Assembly (NCBI GenBank): GCA_003150035.1
Contig: QALR01000004.1
Location: forward strand, 1 to 57,117
DNA length: 57,117 bases
Direction: 5' to 3'
From: Clostridiales bacterium
Lineage (GTDB): Bacteria > Bacillota > Clostridia > Oscillospirales > CAG-272
Of this stretch, positions 26,244 to 35,116 are shown one piece after another. How positions within the stretch are numbered: position 1 is the stretch's first letter; each line of letters begins with the position of its first letter. The notes under the pieces are model-generated. The model was not told the origin of the DNA and searched no databases. It saw only the letters and a list, made by a program, of their open reading frames with translations. The translations under genes and the position numbers were made by a program.

Positions 26244-26271
26244 ATTCACACCTCCTTATTTATCCAATATC

Positions 26272-26300
26272 ATTATACCCGATATTAGATAATTTGTCAA
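26272..26300 (-). promoter_or_regulatory. Perfect sigma-A promoter and operator of the Phd/PIN module
   Basis: On the minus strand, TTGACA (26300-26295), 17 bp, TATAAT (26277-26272). An AATATC/GATATT dyad flanks the -10 element and is the probable autorepression operator. Confidence 0.78.
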
Positions 26301-26357
26301 GGCTTTTTCAAAAAGATTAGCTAATTTCACGGCAATAATTTTGGATAACGCAAGCGA

Positions 26358-29285
26358 TTATGATAAGCCGATATAAAAATCATCATACACGTTGCCGTGA
26401 ATTCGCACAGAGCAGCTGCGTCTTGCGGTAATCATCCCTGCCGGGGTCCAGATTTGCGAGGTCGCAACGGATACGATATAATCCCCATCGGCGACATAGA
26501 TTGGAATAAAATGAATTCTTTCTCCCGCAGCGTCCGGATTTTCGGCAAATCGGACGCCCTCCCCCTCACATTCCAGTACGCGGTATTTCCCTTCCGTCAA
26601 TGAATACGCATATTCGGGAAAGACCGCGAGCGCCGCTTGGATGCCGGTATAAGCATCCTCATCCGGCATCAGGAAGCCGGAGAGCTGTGAGAGCGTCGGC
26701 GCCCACGTCAGGGAGACTCCGTACCCGGACTTCATCTCCCACACGCCGTCCGCATAGACCGCGCTTGGGCTGTTGGATGTCAGCTCCGGCGACCCGGACA
26801 CTTCAATTCCATATTGTCTCAGCACAAATTCTCCGTTGATGTATTCCCACTGGTTCCACGCAGCACTGCCTGCCGACTCCTCCGGCGCCGGGATTTCCTT
26901 ACGATACTCATCCGGTGCTTTTCCCGCATAAACCGTGTTCGGAGTTTGGGACGAAAGCATTCCCTGAACCGTTGCCGTAAAGAATCCGGAAGCAGAGCCC
27001 ACTCCCTGTCCGTTGACAGTTCCCCTGCACAACAGCAGCGTTCCCTCCATACCGGCAGGAATCCGCCACCGAAACCAGACCAGATTTTCTCCATTGGCAG
27101 GAACAACGATCCTACACTTTGTCTGCGTGAGTATCCGGGTTTCGCTCTCTCCTTGTACCGCATACACTTCCAACTCGAAGCACAGATTTTCATCCGGAAG
27201 AATTTCAGTTGTGCTGGATACCATAAAGGAGGATATCACCTCGTATCCCGCAAAATACGCCCCATTCGGCGAAACCGGATGTACTTCTATCTGAATCCGT
27301 TTTTCCACCTCGAATCCGACTGACTTAGTGTTGTTCTCTGCCGAAATCTCCTCATTCCGGTGTGCCCAATTGATCCGTACATTCAGACTCTGCCGCCCCT
27401 CAAGCGCGCCGACCGACAATGTAAAAATGATGTGATTGACGCTGCCTGCCGCAAAATTCACGGTGGTGCTGTGGACCAATCGATTGTTCAGGTATATGGC
27501 CACAGGAATATTCGTATAAGAATGATATGGATCCATATTTTCCGCGCTGATTCTGACAATTGCCTGATCGTATTGATACACCGGATCGGGGGTTACAGTC
27601 ATCCCGGAAACAGCAAAATCATAATGATCATTTTGCCAGATCGCATAGAGAATGACAGAGGCGTTTTCCGTATAACGATCCCCCGGCATATACTCCGCTT
27701 CCCTCGCCTGCGGATCGGTCGCCCAGCCCAAAAACGCACTTCCTTCTTTGGTGGGCTTTTCGGATGCCAACAGCAGGTTGACGTTGTAAATTTTTTCTTG
27801 CTTTTCAGGTGCTCCGATTCCACCGTTCGCATCATAAAATACGTAGTATGACGGCCTTTTTTCCCAGACTGCATACAAGAAAACATTGCGATTCGGCATA
27901 TAGTAGTCGCCCGCATGATAAGAAGCGACTGTTGCCCGCGCATTTTCCGACCAGCCCAAAAAGCGGTATCCGTCCCTCCTCGGAACGCCGGCGGTAATCT
28001 GGACAGCCCATCCCTCTTTTTGTGTCTGCGCCGTGGGGGCAAAATTGCCGCCGTTGGCCATATAGGTGATCCGATAGGTCTTACCGCTGCTTCCCGTGTT
28101 TTTATGCCATACGGCGTAAAGCGTCGTGTATTGGTCTTTTGTAAAAGTCCCGCCGGCCCGGTAGGCTGCCGTGCTCGCCGTCCGACTCTCTGCCCAGCCA
28201 AGGAAGACATACCCGGTCCTTGTCGGAATCTGGTCCGACAGTGTCAGCGGGATACCCGCAATCTTGGTTTGTCCCGCAGGCGCATTGCTGCCTCCATTGG
28301 CATCATAGCTTATAATGTAGGAAGCAGAGGTACCCCACACCGCGTAGAGCGTCAGATCCCGATTGAAGGTGTAGGTATCGCCCGGCTGATAAAGAGCAGA
28401 ATGGATATCAGTGCCCCATCCCAAAAACACGTATCCACTCCTTTTTGGCACTTGATCCGACAGTTCCAAAGGAATCCCGTACTGTTTGCTCTGCGGAGCC
28501 GGTGCGCCGCTGCCGCCGGCGGCATTGTATGTCACTGTAAAGTTTCCGCCGGCCCAAACCGCATACAGCGTTACGCTCGCATTGGCAGAATAGGTATCGC
28601 CTGGTTGATATGCGATCGACGACGAGGATGAAGAGGTGCTCCAGCCCAGAAACAGATCTTCGGCTTTTGTCGGCTTCTGCATACTCAAAATCAGATTTTT
28701 TCCGGATGTTTTAAGCTGTACAGCGGGCGCCCCTGTCCCACCGTTGGCGTCATAGGAAACCGTATAGGTCTTGGGGTAATACGTTACCGTATAGTCCTGA
28801 TCGTATCCCTTTACAGTCCCGCTGATGCTGGTACGATCGGGTGAATACCCGGTATCGGTCGGGGACGGAATGGCATAGGAGTCTCCGGTTTTTCCGGTAA
28901 AGGTTTTATCCGCAAACATGGAAATCCCGTCTGACGATACATAATGCACCGTGACCGTATACGCCTTGGCATATACGACGGTATAGGTGGCGGTTCCGCT
29001 CCGATCGTAGTTGGATGACGGAAAATAGTGATCCATCATCTCATAGGTAACAATGGCGTCTTCACTGTTTTGCAGGATATATCCCTCCATCACCGGTGAT
29101 GGTACGCGGAGAGAAGGATTTGCCGCGTCGGTTGTAACCGTCACCGAAGGACTGAGCTGCCGGCCGGAGGTGTCCTTGTAATAGACGGTACAGATCATCG
29201 GGTAAGCGGCGCTCACCGATAAAGAGAGGACGGAGGCGACAGTGGCCACCGCCAGAAAAAATGCTGCCATCCTTTGCTTTTTCAT
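26358..29285 (-). CDS. Secreted adhesin-like protein with MucBP-like, InlB B-repeat and CARDB domains (975 aa)
   Basis: ATG 29285 gives a clean signal peptide (MKKQRMAAFFLAVATVAS). Residues about 30-170 look like MucBP modules (ICTVYYKDTSG, TVTVHYVSSDG). About 174-550 hold five InlB B-repeats (YDANGGTGAP, FLGWS, LYAVW). About 553-665 is a CARDB domain (DFAVSGMTVTPDPVYQYDQ). The C-terminal 170 residues are homologous to the end of the protein at 38117 (ENPDAAGERIHFIPIYVADG, YDDFYIG) and may be a conserved domain of its own. No LPXTG or transmembrane anchor is seen. It is the last gene of the Tad-T4SS run, so a pilus-associated or tip adhesin role is plausible. Confidence 0.85.
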   Translation of the reverse strand: MKKQRMAAFFLAVATVASVLSLSVSAAYPMICTVYYKDTSGRQLSPSVTVTTDAANPSLRVPSPVMEGYILQNSEDAIVTYEMMDHYFPSSNYDRSGTATYTVVYAKAYTVTVHYVSSDGISMFADKTFTGKTGDSYAIPSPTDTGYSPDRTSISGTVKGYDQDYTVTYYPKTYTVSYDANGGTGAPAVQLKTSGKNLILSMQKPTKAEDLFLGWSTSSSSSSIAYQPGDTYSANASVTLYAVWAGGNFTVTYNAAGGSGAPAPQSKQYGIPLELSDQVPKRSGYVFLGWGTDIHSALYQPGDTYTFNRDLTLYAVWGTSASYIISYDANGGSNAPAGQTKIAGIPLTLSDQIPTRTGYVFLGWAESRTASTAAYRAGGTFTKDQYTTLYAVWHKNTGSSGKTYRITYMANGGNFAPTAQTQKEGWAVQITAGVPRRDGYRFLGWSENARATVASYHAGDYYMPNRNVFLYAVWEKRPSYYVFYDANGGIGAPEKQEKIYNVNLLLASEKPTKEGSAFLGWATDPQAREAEYMPGDRYTENASVILYAIWQNDHYDFAVSGMTVTPDPVYQYDQAIVRISAENMDPYHSYTNIPVAIYLNNRLVHSTTVNFAAGSVNHIIFTLSVGALEGRQSLNVRINWAHRNEEISAENNTKSVGFEVEKRIQIEVHPVSPNGAYFAGYEVISSFMVSSTTEILPDENLCFELEVYAVQGESETRILTQTKCRIVVPANGENLVWFRWRIPAGMEGTLLLCRGTVNGQGVGSASGFFTATVQGMLSSQTPNTVYAGKAPDEYRKEIPAPEESAGSAAWNQWEYINGEFVLRQYGIEVSGSPELTSNSPSAVYADGVWEMKSGYGVSLTWAPTLSQLSGFLMPDEDAYTGIQAALAVFPEYAYSLTEGKYRVLECEGEGVRFAENPDAAGERIHFIPIYVADGDYIVSVATSQIWTPAGMITARRSCSVRIHGNVYDDFYIGLS

Positions 29286-29292
29286 GGAACCG

Positions 29293-29577
29293 TTACCCCC
29301 TGCCCCCTGGGATGACAATCACGTCCTCGATGAGCGGAGCATCCGGTATATCCGACGTCCCAACCCCGATCTGAAGCTCCCCGGTTATAGGAAGATCTTC
29401 GTGAGTGACGCTTTCTCTTGACACAACAGCCGGTACATCGAACCGTGCATGCTCCGATGTTGTCGAAGCCTTATCCATCGGCGGCCTCTTTTGCCCAGCA
29501 CAGGCCAACACAATCAAAACCGTGACCGCAATGACTGCGGCAATACTCCATACTACAACCCTTTGCATGTTTCGCAT
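29293..29577 (-). CDS. Small single-pass membrane protein preceding the secreted adhesin (94 aa)
   Basis: Start at ATG 29577 (GGAG eight bases upstream). One hydrophobic segment (VVVWSIAAVIAVTVLIVLACA) is followed by an extracellular, Pro/Asp-rich tail ending VIVIPGGRG. It ends 7 bp before the adhesin start. A protein of similar size and topology (40450-40752) precedes the second CARDB protein, so the two may be dedicated partners or pilin-like anchors. The family is unknown. Confidence 0.7.
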   Translation of the reverse strand: MRNMQRVVVWSIAAVIAVTVLIVLACAGQKRPPMDKASTTSEHARFDVPAVVSRESVTHEDLPITGELQIGVGTSDIPDAPLIEDVIVIPGGRG

Positions 29578-29597
29578 GGGAAATTCTCCTTGATTCT

Positions 29598-30068
29598 TTA
29601 TTTGGTATGATAGAAGCTCGTTAATCTGATGGGAACGGTCAGGTCCAGAAATGTTTTTCCGTTCCATCGGATCGGAAAGGAGGCGGTATACTCAACCGTC
29701 AGACCGAAACCATCCCCGGTCAATACCGCGATTTCCGGCCTGGTCACGGTACAGTTCCCGCTCTCATAGGTGTATTCCGCATCCGTTTCCCCAAATCCGA
29801 GCGCAGAAAAGCATCCCTGTCTGAGCGATTCATAGTCGAGATACGATTCATATTGATCTCCCTGCTTGAGCGCATCAAACGCATCTTTCGCATAATCGGT
29901 AAGATAACTGTCCAGTCTGCTTTGCATATCCCGTTTCTGAATCTGAATTTGTCCGACCAGACCCATATACAAAAACAGAACCGAAAACAGCATGGAAGCA
30001 AACAGTACGATAACGCACAGGTAAATATAGGCTGCCTCGCCTTTTCCGGATTTCAGATTCTGTATCAT
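29598..30068 (-). CDS. TadE/TadF-like pseudopilin (156 aa)
   Basis: Start at ATG 30068, with GAGGGA upstream. A short cytoplasmic N-terminus with GKGEAAYIYLCVIVLFAS follows the Glu-containing pseudopilin pattern: a Gly, then a Glu at the start of a hydrophobic helix. The remaining 110 residues are an external domain (GNCTVTRPEIAVLTGDGFGL). Its position directly after TadC and another TadE-like gene supports a minor pilin role. Processing by the prepilin peptidase at 35117 is inferred. Confidence 0.68.
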   Translation of the reverse strand: MIQNLKSGKGEAAYIYLCVIVLFASMLFSVLFLYMGLVGQIQIQKRDMQSRLDSYLTDYAKDAFDALKQGDQYESYLDYESLRQGCFSALGFGETDAEYTYESGNCTVTRPEIAVLTGDGFGLTVEYTASFPIRWNGKTFLDLTVPIRLTSFYHTK

Positions 30069-30078
30069 GATCCCTCCC

Positions 30079-30483
30079 TCACTTCCAGTAAACCTGGGAA
30101 AGCGTGCTGGACGACGCGGATATCGACAAACTGTGAAATACCTTTCCGAAGCCCAGAAAGCCGACGTCACGATTGACCGTACAGACAATCGGGGTACCAA
30201 GCTGCACATTTTCTGTCCCGTCAATCCACTGGCTTCCGCTGAAATCGCAGGTAAAATCAAAGCCGTACCGCTTTTTCTGCTCCTCGATATAATCCTCCAC
30301 ATCCGTCGTTCCGTTGACAGCGGCGTACTCTGCAATCTGATCCGCCAGAATTTTCATATTCTGATGTGTGACGATCAATGAGACAAGATTGACCATGACA
30401 ATCAGGACAAAGGCAACGATCAAGACCGTGACCGCAACATCCACATATCCCTCAGCTCTCCTGCTCCGTACCCGTTCTACCAT
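30079..30483 (-). CDS. TadE-like/DUF4320-like minor pilin (134 aa)
   Basis: Start at ATG 30483, overlapping the TadC stop by 7 bp. The N-terminus RRAEGYVDVAVTVLIVAFVL has a Gly-Tyr after Glu and then a single hydrophobic helix, the signature of Flp or TadE-like pilins and of DUF4320 proteins in clostridial elements. The exterior domain carries two cysteines that could form a disulfide (TCDF, IVCTVN). It is encoded between the TadC gene and a second TadE-like gene. Confidence 0.68.
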   Translation of the reverse strand: MVERVRSRRAEGYVDVAVTVLIVAFVLIVMVNLVSLIVTHQNMKILADQIAEYAAVNGTTDVEDYIEEQKKRYGFDFTCDFSGSQWIDGTENVQLGTPIVCTVNRDVGFLGFGKVFHSLSISASSSTLSQVYWK

Positions 30484-31352
30484 GTCAGCAGCCCTCCCAG
30501 CGAATTCATCAGGACGCTGCCGATGACCACAATATAAATCAGCATAAAGCAAATCAGCAGCGCCATAGAAAGCCGGCGGACCTTTTTGGGCGCCTTTGCG
30601 GCTTCCGCCTTTAACATCTGTCTCTGGTGATCCGAAAAACGGATCGTGAGTGTTCCCCAATATACCGAAGTGTCGTCTCCGCGGATCACGCCGATCAGCC
30701 CTCGGATCACATCCGACAGCATAGAAGATCCGACTCTCGCCTCCAACCGTACCAGCGCCGCCTCATAATTGCCGCTGCGCATATCCGCTGTCGTGATTTC
30801 CAGCTCTCTCTTCAGCTCTTTTCCGGCCATTTCCTGATATGTGTCCAGCATACCAAGCACATCCCGGCTGTGACATAGCAATTTTTCAATATGAAATACG
30901 AGTCCCGGCAGCTCGTACTCAATCTTTTTCCGCTTTTCCTTGATTTGCCGCCCGACCTTGCCAAGCTCCCAAAAATAAACAGTAACAGCCACGGCTGTCA
31001 GAAGCAGTGAGCAAACAGGAGAAAGGAACCATACCGGTATCCCGAAAACTCCGATCAGAGCCGCTTTCACCATCGCATTTGCCATATACTGCTCCGGGCT
31101 CTCATTCCGGTCCGCACATTGCAGATCAATCTCAAGCTGACGCCGCCTGTACGCGTTCATCCGGAGCTTGCCGGCAAGCCAGTTTGAAAAGCTGCGCAGA
31201 TACACCTCTGCCGGATTCGTTCGTCGGTTCTGTTTTCTTCCCAGACTGTTCATGGCCCGGGAGGCCGCATAAGACGGAACGCGCATGACGTCGCCAAGAA
31301 TCAGCGCCGCTCCGACTGCCGCAAGAACAGAAGCCGTCATCGCAAGTAGCAT
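30477..31352 (-). CDS. tadC: Tad pilus inner-membrane platform protein TadC-like (291 aa)
   Basis: Hydrophobic helices at the N-terminus, near 95-135 and at the C-terminus frame a T2SF/GspF-type cytoplasmic domain (VFHIEKLLCHSRDVLGMLDT, ELEITTADMRSGNYEAALVR). With TadB it forms the platform on which the CpaF ATPase acts. Start 31352 has GGAGG at 9 bp. It lies immediately below TadB and overlaps the next pilin gene. In many Tad loci TadB and TadC are adjacent in this order. Confidence 0.8.
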   Translation of the reverse strand: MLLAMTASVLAAVGAALILGDVMRVPSYAASRAMNSLGRKQNRRTNPAEVYLRSFSNWLAGKLRMNAYRRRQLEIDLQCADRNESPEQYMANAMVKAALIGVFGIPVWFLSPVCSLLLTAVAVTVYFWELGKVGRQIKEKRKKIEYELPGLVFHIEKLLCHSRDVLGMLDTYQEMAGKELKRELEITTADMRSGNYEAALVRLEARVGSSMLSDVIRGLIGVIRGDDTSVYWGTLTIRFSDHQRQMLKAEAAKAPKKVRRLSMALLICFMLIYIVVIGSVLMNSLGGLLTW

Positions 31353-31367
31353 TCGTCATCGCCTCCT

Positions 31368-32291
31368 TTATCGATATTCAATCGGTTTTGTAAAGCGCAG
31401 CATCATCAGCGCCGTTACCAGAATGGTCATTCCGCAAAGTCCCAGCACGAGCTTCCCCGCCACGGTTCCGGTAAGCGCCTGGTACCATTCCCGATTCAAT
31501 ACATACAGAATGGGAAGATTTGCGGCGACCATGGCCGCCATCATACCATACTCAGTCCGGGCAGCGGTCATTATCCCGCGGACCTCGCTGTTGACCAGTC
31601 GGATGTCCGTCAGTTTTGCAACCACCGGCATCAGCGTATCCTTCAGCGTTCTGTCGTCCTGACACGCAATCGCGGTATCGCACCACTCGCGGAATACCGC
31701 ATGATTGATTTTTTCTTTCAAGCCTCGCAGCGCCTGCCGGATATCCGCCGTAATCATCGTGTTTTCCGCAACGAATGCCGCAAAGATCTCCTTGAGCGGC
31801 GGTTTGAGATATTCCAGATTCTCTTTCACCGCAAGGACAATATCGTCACTGCGGATATAAGAGTTCGTAATAACCGAGAGCGCCGTTTCCAGTTCCTGTC
31901 CGATGTGTTTTTCGTAATACCGGACGGTCCGTCTTGCCATTATAAACGGAAGCAAAGCAAAAGCACATGCAAAAACCGGAATCAGGAACACATTTCCGAG
32001 AGAAACGGCGATCACACTGCCGATCAGCAGGAGCAGTGCGGACGCTGCAATCACAAGTGTAAAAAGGTTTCCCTTTCCCGCCGCCTCCAAGGCGTCATAG
32101 ATCCGATGCAGCTCGACAGACAACTGATGAGACTTCTTTTTCCCTTTGGCCTGCAAGGATCGGCTTCGGAGTGTTCGACGGCCGGCCGCGGCACGAATCA
32201 GATCTTCCGTAACCCGTTCCGGTGTGAGCCGCAAAATCAGAATGATCCCGACAACCGATAGGAAAAAGCACAGAATATAAACCAAGATCAT
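31368..32291 (-). CDS. tadB: Tad pilus inner-membrane platform protein TadB-like (307 aa)
   Basis: An N-terminal helix, a cytoplasmic stretch rich in Lys/Arg, two central helices (LFTLVIAASALLLLIGSVIA), a T2SF-like domain (ETALSVITNSYIRSDDIVLA, AENTMITADIRQALRGLKEK), and two C-terminal helices match TadB topology. Start at 32291 with GGAGGG nine bases upstream. Encoded directly after the CpaF/TadA ATPase. Confidence 0.8.
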   Translation of the reverse strand: MILVYILCFFLSVVGIILILRLTPERVTEDLIRAAAGRRTLRSRSLQAKGKKKSHQLSVELHRIYDALEAAGKGNLFTLVIAASALLLLIGSVIAVSLGNVFLIPVFACAFALLPFIMARRTVRYYEKHIGQELETALSVITNSYIRSDDIVLAVKENLEYLKPPLKEIFAAFVAENTMITADIRQALRGLKEKINHAVFREWCDTAIACQDDRTLKDTLMPVVAKLTDIRLVNSEVRGIMTAARTEYGMMAAMVAANLPILYVLNREWYQALTGTVAGKLVLGLCGMTILVTALMMLRFTKPIEYR

Positions 32292-32314
32292 TGAAAAAAT
32301 CCCTCCTTGAAATT

Positions 32315-33607
32315 TTATAGAAATGCAGCCAGTGCAGACTGCGACATTCCGGAACGGATCATCAGCGTCTGCAGATTTTCAGAAGGCGCTCCGACCTTCT
32401 TAAAAAAGCCCTCCACCTGAAACTTCCCACCGACCCGTCTGTTCTCTGTGATATGGTATCGGTATAACGCTCTGTATGCCGCCCCGCCTTCCGGCGTCAC
32501 CGACACCTCGGTGATATCCATGATTCTGCGGACATGATCTTCACACCGGTTCATGAACACCACAACCGGAAAGGCTTGTCTTGCCTGCACCAGTGAAACG
32601 GCCATTCCAAGCGGAAACCGACGCTGGCATAGCAGCGCAATCCGGCTGTGCGCGGCCGCTGCCGGACCGGAATGCACGGTTGTGATTACGGTATGCCCCG
32701 TCAGTGACGCCTCAACCCCCGCACTTGCCTCAGCGTCACGAATCTCGCCAATGGCGATCAGATCCGGATTGAAGCGCAGTGCCACGACGACCAGATCCTC
32801 CTGCGTGACATGGTATGCCGGGTTTTCACTCGGGCGTGACAATGTATGGACAACATTGTTCCGGATCTCACCGGAATCATCCCGTTTGATTAAGAAGAGC
32901 TCCCGGGCGCCCGATTCGATGCTGAAAATCCGCTTTTCATCCGGGATGCTGCCGAGCAATACATTCATCAGAGACGTTTTGCCGGATGATGTTCTGCCGG
33001 CGATCACCACAGAGATTCCGTACCGGATGCACATTTCCAGGAACATAAGCATCTCTTCAGTCGCCATCCCGCTCTCAATCAGAGAACAGCGCGTAATACG
33101 CTGTGGATGCAGCAGCCGGATCGATGCGGCAATTCCGCAATCATTGTCCACGATCGGTGTTTTGACCGCCGTGATACGGGTATTGTCCGGCAAGTGCCCC
33201 TGCGCAATCGGGACGGTGCTGTCAATGATCATTCCGCTGTGATGCAAAAGCCGTTTGATGATATCTGTCGCATGGCCCGGATCGCGGAAATGCTCCTGCA
33301 GCTTCTCGATTTTCCCGTCCGAATAGGTCAGCACAATATCATCCCAGGAATTGATATTGATCTCATCCAGAAGCGGAGACCCCAGATATGGAGTCAATAT
33401 GGAATACTCCGCCATTTCGGAATAAATACGATCAACCAATTCCCGCGGCGTAAGTCCCTGTACGCTGAGCTGACGGTCCGCGAGATATTTTTCGATATAG
33501 GCCTTCAGCTCCGGCTGCTTGCTTTCATCTGTCAGTGCCGCGGCATAATTTCTGGCGATATATTTCTGTGTTTGTTCGGCAATCGTCCAAAAATCAGATT
33601 GTTCCAT
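32315..33607 (-). CDS. tadA: Tad pilus assembly ATPase CpaF/TadA (430 aa)
   Basis: ATG 33607 was chosen (TTG 33628 is an alternative). The N-terminal domain is followed by a RecA-like core with Walker A GRTSSGKT at 204-211, an Asp box (RIFSIESGAREL), Walker B PDLIAIGEIRD, and the His box TGHTVITTVHSG. All belong to secretion-superfamily ATPases of the CpaF/TadA branch, which power Flp-type pili. A VirB11 role in the T4SS is a fair alternative, because both families share this core and no separate VirB11 is present in the window. The start overlaps the CpaE-like gene by 14 bp. Confidence 0.9.
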   Translation of the reverse strand: MEQSDFWTIAEQTQKYIARNYAAALTDESKQPELKAYIEKYLADRQLSVQGLTPRELVDRIYSEMAEYSILTPYLGSPLLDEININSWDDIVLTYSDGKIEKLQEHFRDPGHATDIIKRLLHHSGMIIDSTVPIAQGHLPDNTRITAVKTPIVDNDCGIAASIRLLHPQRITRCSLIESGMATEEMLMFLEMCIRYGISVVIAGRTSSGKTSLMNVLLGSIPDEKRIFSIESGARELFLIKRDDSGEIRNNVVHTLSRPSENPAYHVTQEDLVVVALRFNPDLIAIGEIRDAEASAGVEASLTGHTVITTVHSGPAAAAHSRIALLCQRRFPLGMAVSLVQARQAFPVVVFMNRCEDHVRRIMDITEVSVTPEGGAAYRALYRYHITENRRVGGKFQVEGFFKKVGAPSENLQTLMIRSGMSQSALAAFL

Positions 33608-34343
33608 GCTGTACAACCCTTTCCGCAATCTGACTCATGCAGATTTCAAAAGCACGGTCCGTCGATTTCAGGTACAGCCGGCCTTCCTGCATCTGTGCTT
33701 TGACCGAGCTGCTGTACGGAATCAGAAAATTCACTCGCTTCATATGTGCCTGCAGTTCGTCGACCGGCATATTCAAATCCGCATTCGGAACATTGATCCC
33801 CTGTATATGGAGGTCGCAGCGATATTTCTTATCCGAGTATACCGGGAGCTGCGAAAGATACCAGCTCACCGACTTCAGATCCGGCGAAGCCAAACGAAAG
33901 ACCCAGTCGGCCGTTTCCATTGCTGTGGCTGCAAGAATGTTATGCTCCAGACTGCTGACACAGTCCACAACGACAATATCCGCCATCGAGCGCAGTGTGT
34001 CGAGCAGATCTTCGGCTTTGTTTCGTTCAAACCTCGGAAAGGTACGCTGGTTTTCCCCCACGCCAAAGCCGAGAAATCCGAGGTTCTGTTTTCCTTTTAC
34101 GGTATTCAGGCATCCAAGCACATCGTCCTGTCGAACTTCGACCTTGGAAAGCGCAGTTCCGACCGACGCCAGATGTTCTTTGAAGTTTGGGAAAATGACC
34201 GGCAGCACGGGGGTTTCATAGTCGCTGTATAATACAATGACTGTTTTTCCAAACCGCTCATAGAAAGCGGCGGAGAGCTTGGTTGCAAAGGTGGTTTTGC
34301 CGGCATTCGGCGATCCCCATACGGAAACGACGGTTCCCGTCAT
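33594..34343 (-). CDS. CpaE/ParA-like ATPase of the Tad locus (249 aa)
   Basis: A deviant Walker A GSPNAGKTT at residues 10-18 and switch II DIVVVDCVSSLEHN place it in the MinD/ParA group, where CpaE/TadZ proteins position the pilus at the cell pole. It lacks an evident receiver domain. The Asp of the usual DxxPG switch is followed here by CVSS, so hydrolysis may be altered. ATG 34343 shares one base with the CpaB stop (TGATG). The order CpaB, CpaE, CpaF, TadB, TadC is classical for Tad loci. Confidence 0.82.
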   Translation of the reverse strand: MTGTVVSVWGSPNAGKTTFATKLSAAFYERFGKTVIVLYSDYETPVLPVIFPNFKEHLASVGTALSKVEVRQDDVLGCLNTVKGKQNLGFLGFGVGENQRTFPRFERNKAEDLLDTLRSMADIVVVDCVSSLEHNILAATAMETADWVFRLASPDLKSVSWYLSQLPVYSDKKYRCDLHIQGINVPNADLNMPVDELQAHMKRVNFLIPYSSSVKAQMQEGRLYLKSTDRAFEICMSQIAERVVQHGTI

Positions 34344-35101
34344 CACTCTTCTCCTCCTTCCGAAAAATATTGGTTCTGCGCTTCCAGATACTGATTGGCG
34401 ATCTCGGGATCTCCCCGGTATTCCAGAGCAAAATGCATGGAAGCACTCTTTTCATACTGCGCCAAAAGCTCCGCCTGAGTCCTGTTGACCAGCAGTGTAA
34501 CGGTAGCAGGCTGGGCATGATCCGTCACATCCGCCTTATCGATCCCTTGTGATGTAGTTGAGGTGATCACCTTGACATATTGCAGCTCGGGCGGCGTATA
34601 GGCCTCGGCCATCTGATTGGAATATACGATCACGCTGACAATATCGCCGGTTTCCAGTTTACCGGACAACCCGAGTGAAAACGAACCGATACTGACGCTG
34701 ATCGCTTTCTGATCGCCGCCCAACGATTCCAGTATGTCTGCTGCATTGTCCGCGTCGCTTGTCAGGTTTGCGGGAAGCAGATACTCCCCCGGATACAGGT
34801 CGCCGGTCGCGTATTTTCCGATGACATCATTCTTCTCCCGCAGGACCGAATCCGGGAGATTGTACGCACCGACTGCAACAAGCTCAATGTCTCCGTCCGT
34901 AATCATGCTGCCTTTTGTGATCGTTTGCCGGACCCGAACGATTTCTACCTGTGCGTCGGATGCACGGGAGACCAGCGGAGCCATTCCAAAGCAAACCGCA
35001 AAGGCAACCAGCAGGCAAACGATTCCGATAACCGTCCGATTTCCAAGTCTCCGGACAGACGGCTGTTTGAATGATTCAGCCGGTTGTTTCTTTTTCTTCA
35101 T
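34343..35101 (-). CDS. cpaB: Flp pilus assembly protein CpaB-like, SAF domain (252 aa)
   Basis: A cytoplasmic Lys-rich start, one transmembrane helix (VIGIVCLLVAFAVCFGMAPL), then a SAF domain at about residues 54-112 (VRVRQTITKGSMITDGDIEL, GEYLLPANL) and a beta-rich RcpC/CpaB domain (SVSIGSFSLGLSGKLETGDI). In Gram-negatives CpaB works at the outer-membrane channel; in Gram-positives it probably guides the pilus across the wall. It lies between the prepilin peptidase and CpaE-like genes. Confidence 0.85.
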   Translation of the reverse strand: MKKKKQPAESFKQPSVRRLGNRTVIGIVCLLVAFAVCFGMAPLVSRASDAQVEIVRVRQTITKGSMITDGDIELVAVGAYNLPDSVLREKNDVIGKYATGDLYPGEYLLPANLTSDADNAADILESLGGDQKAISVSIGSFSLGLSGKLETGDIVSVIVYSNQMAEAYTPPELQYVKVITSTTSQGIDKADVTDHAQPATVTLLVNRTQAELLAQYEKSASMHFALEYRGDPEIANQYLEAQNQYFSEGGEE

Positions 35102-35116
35102 TTTTCTTTTCTCCTC

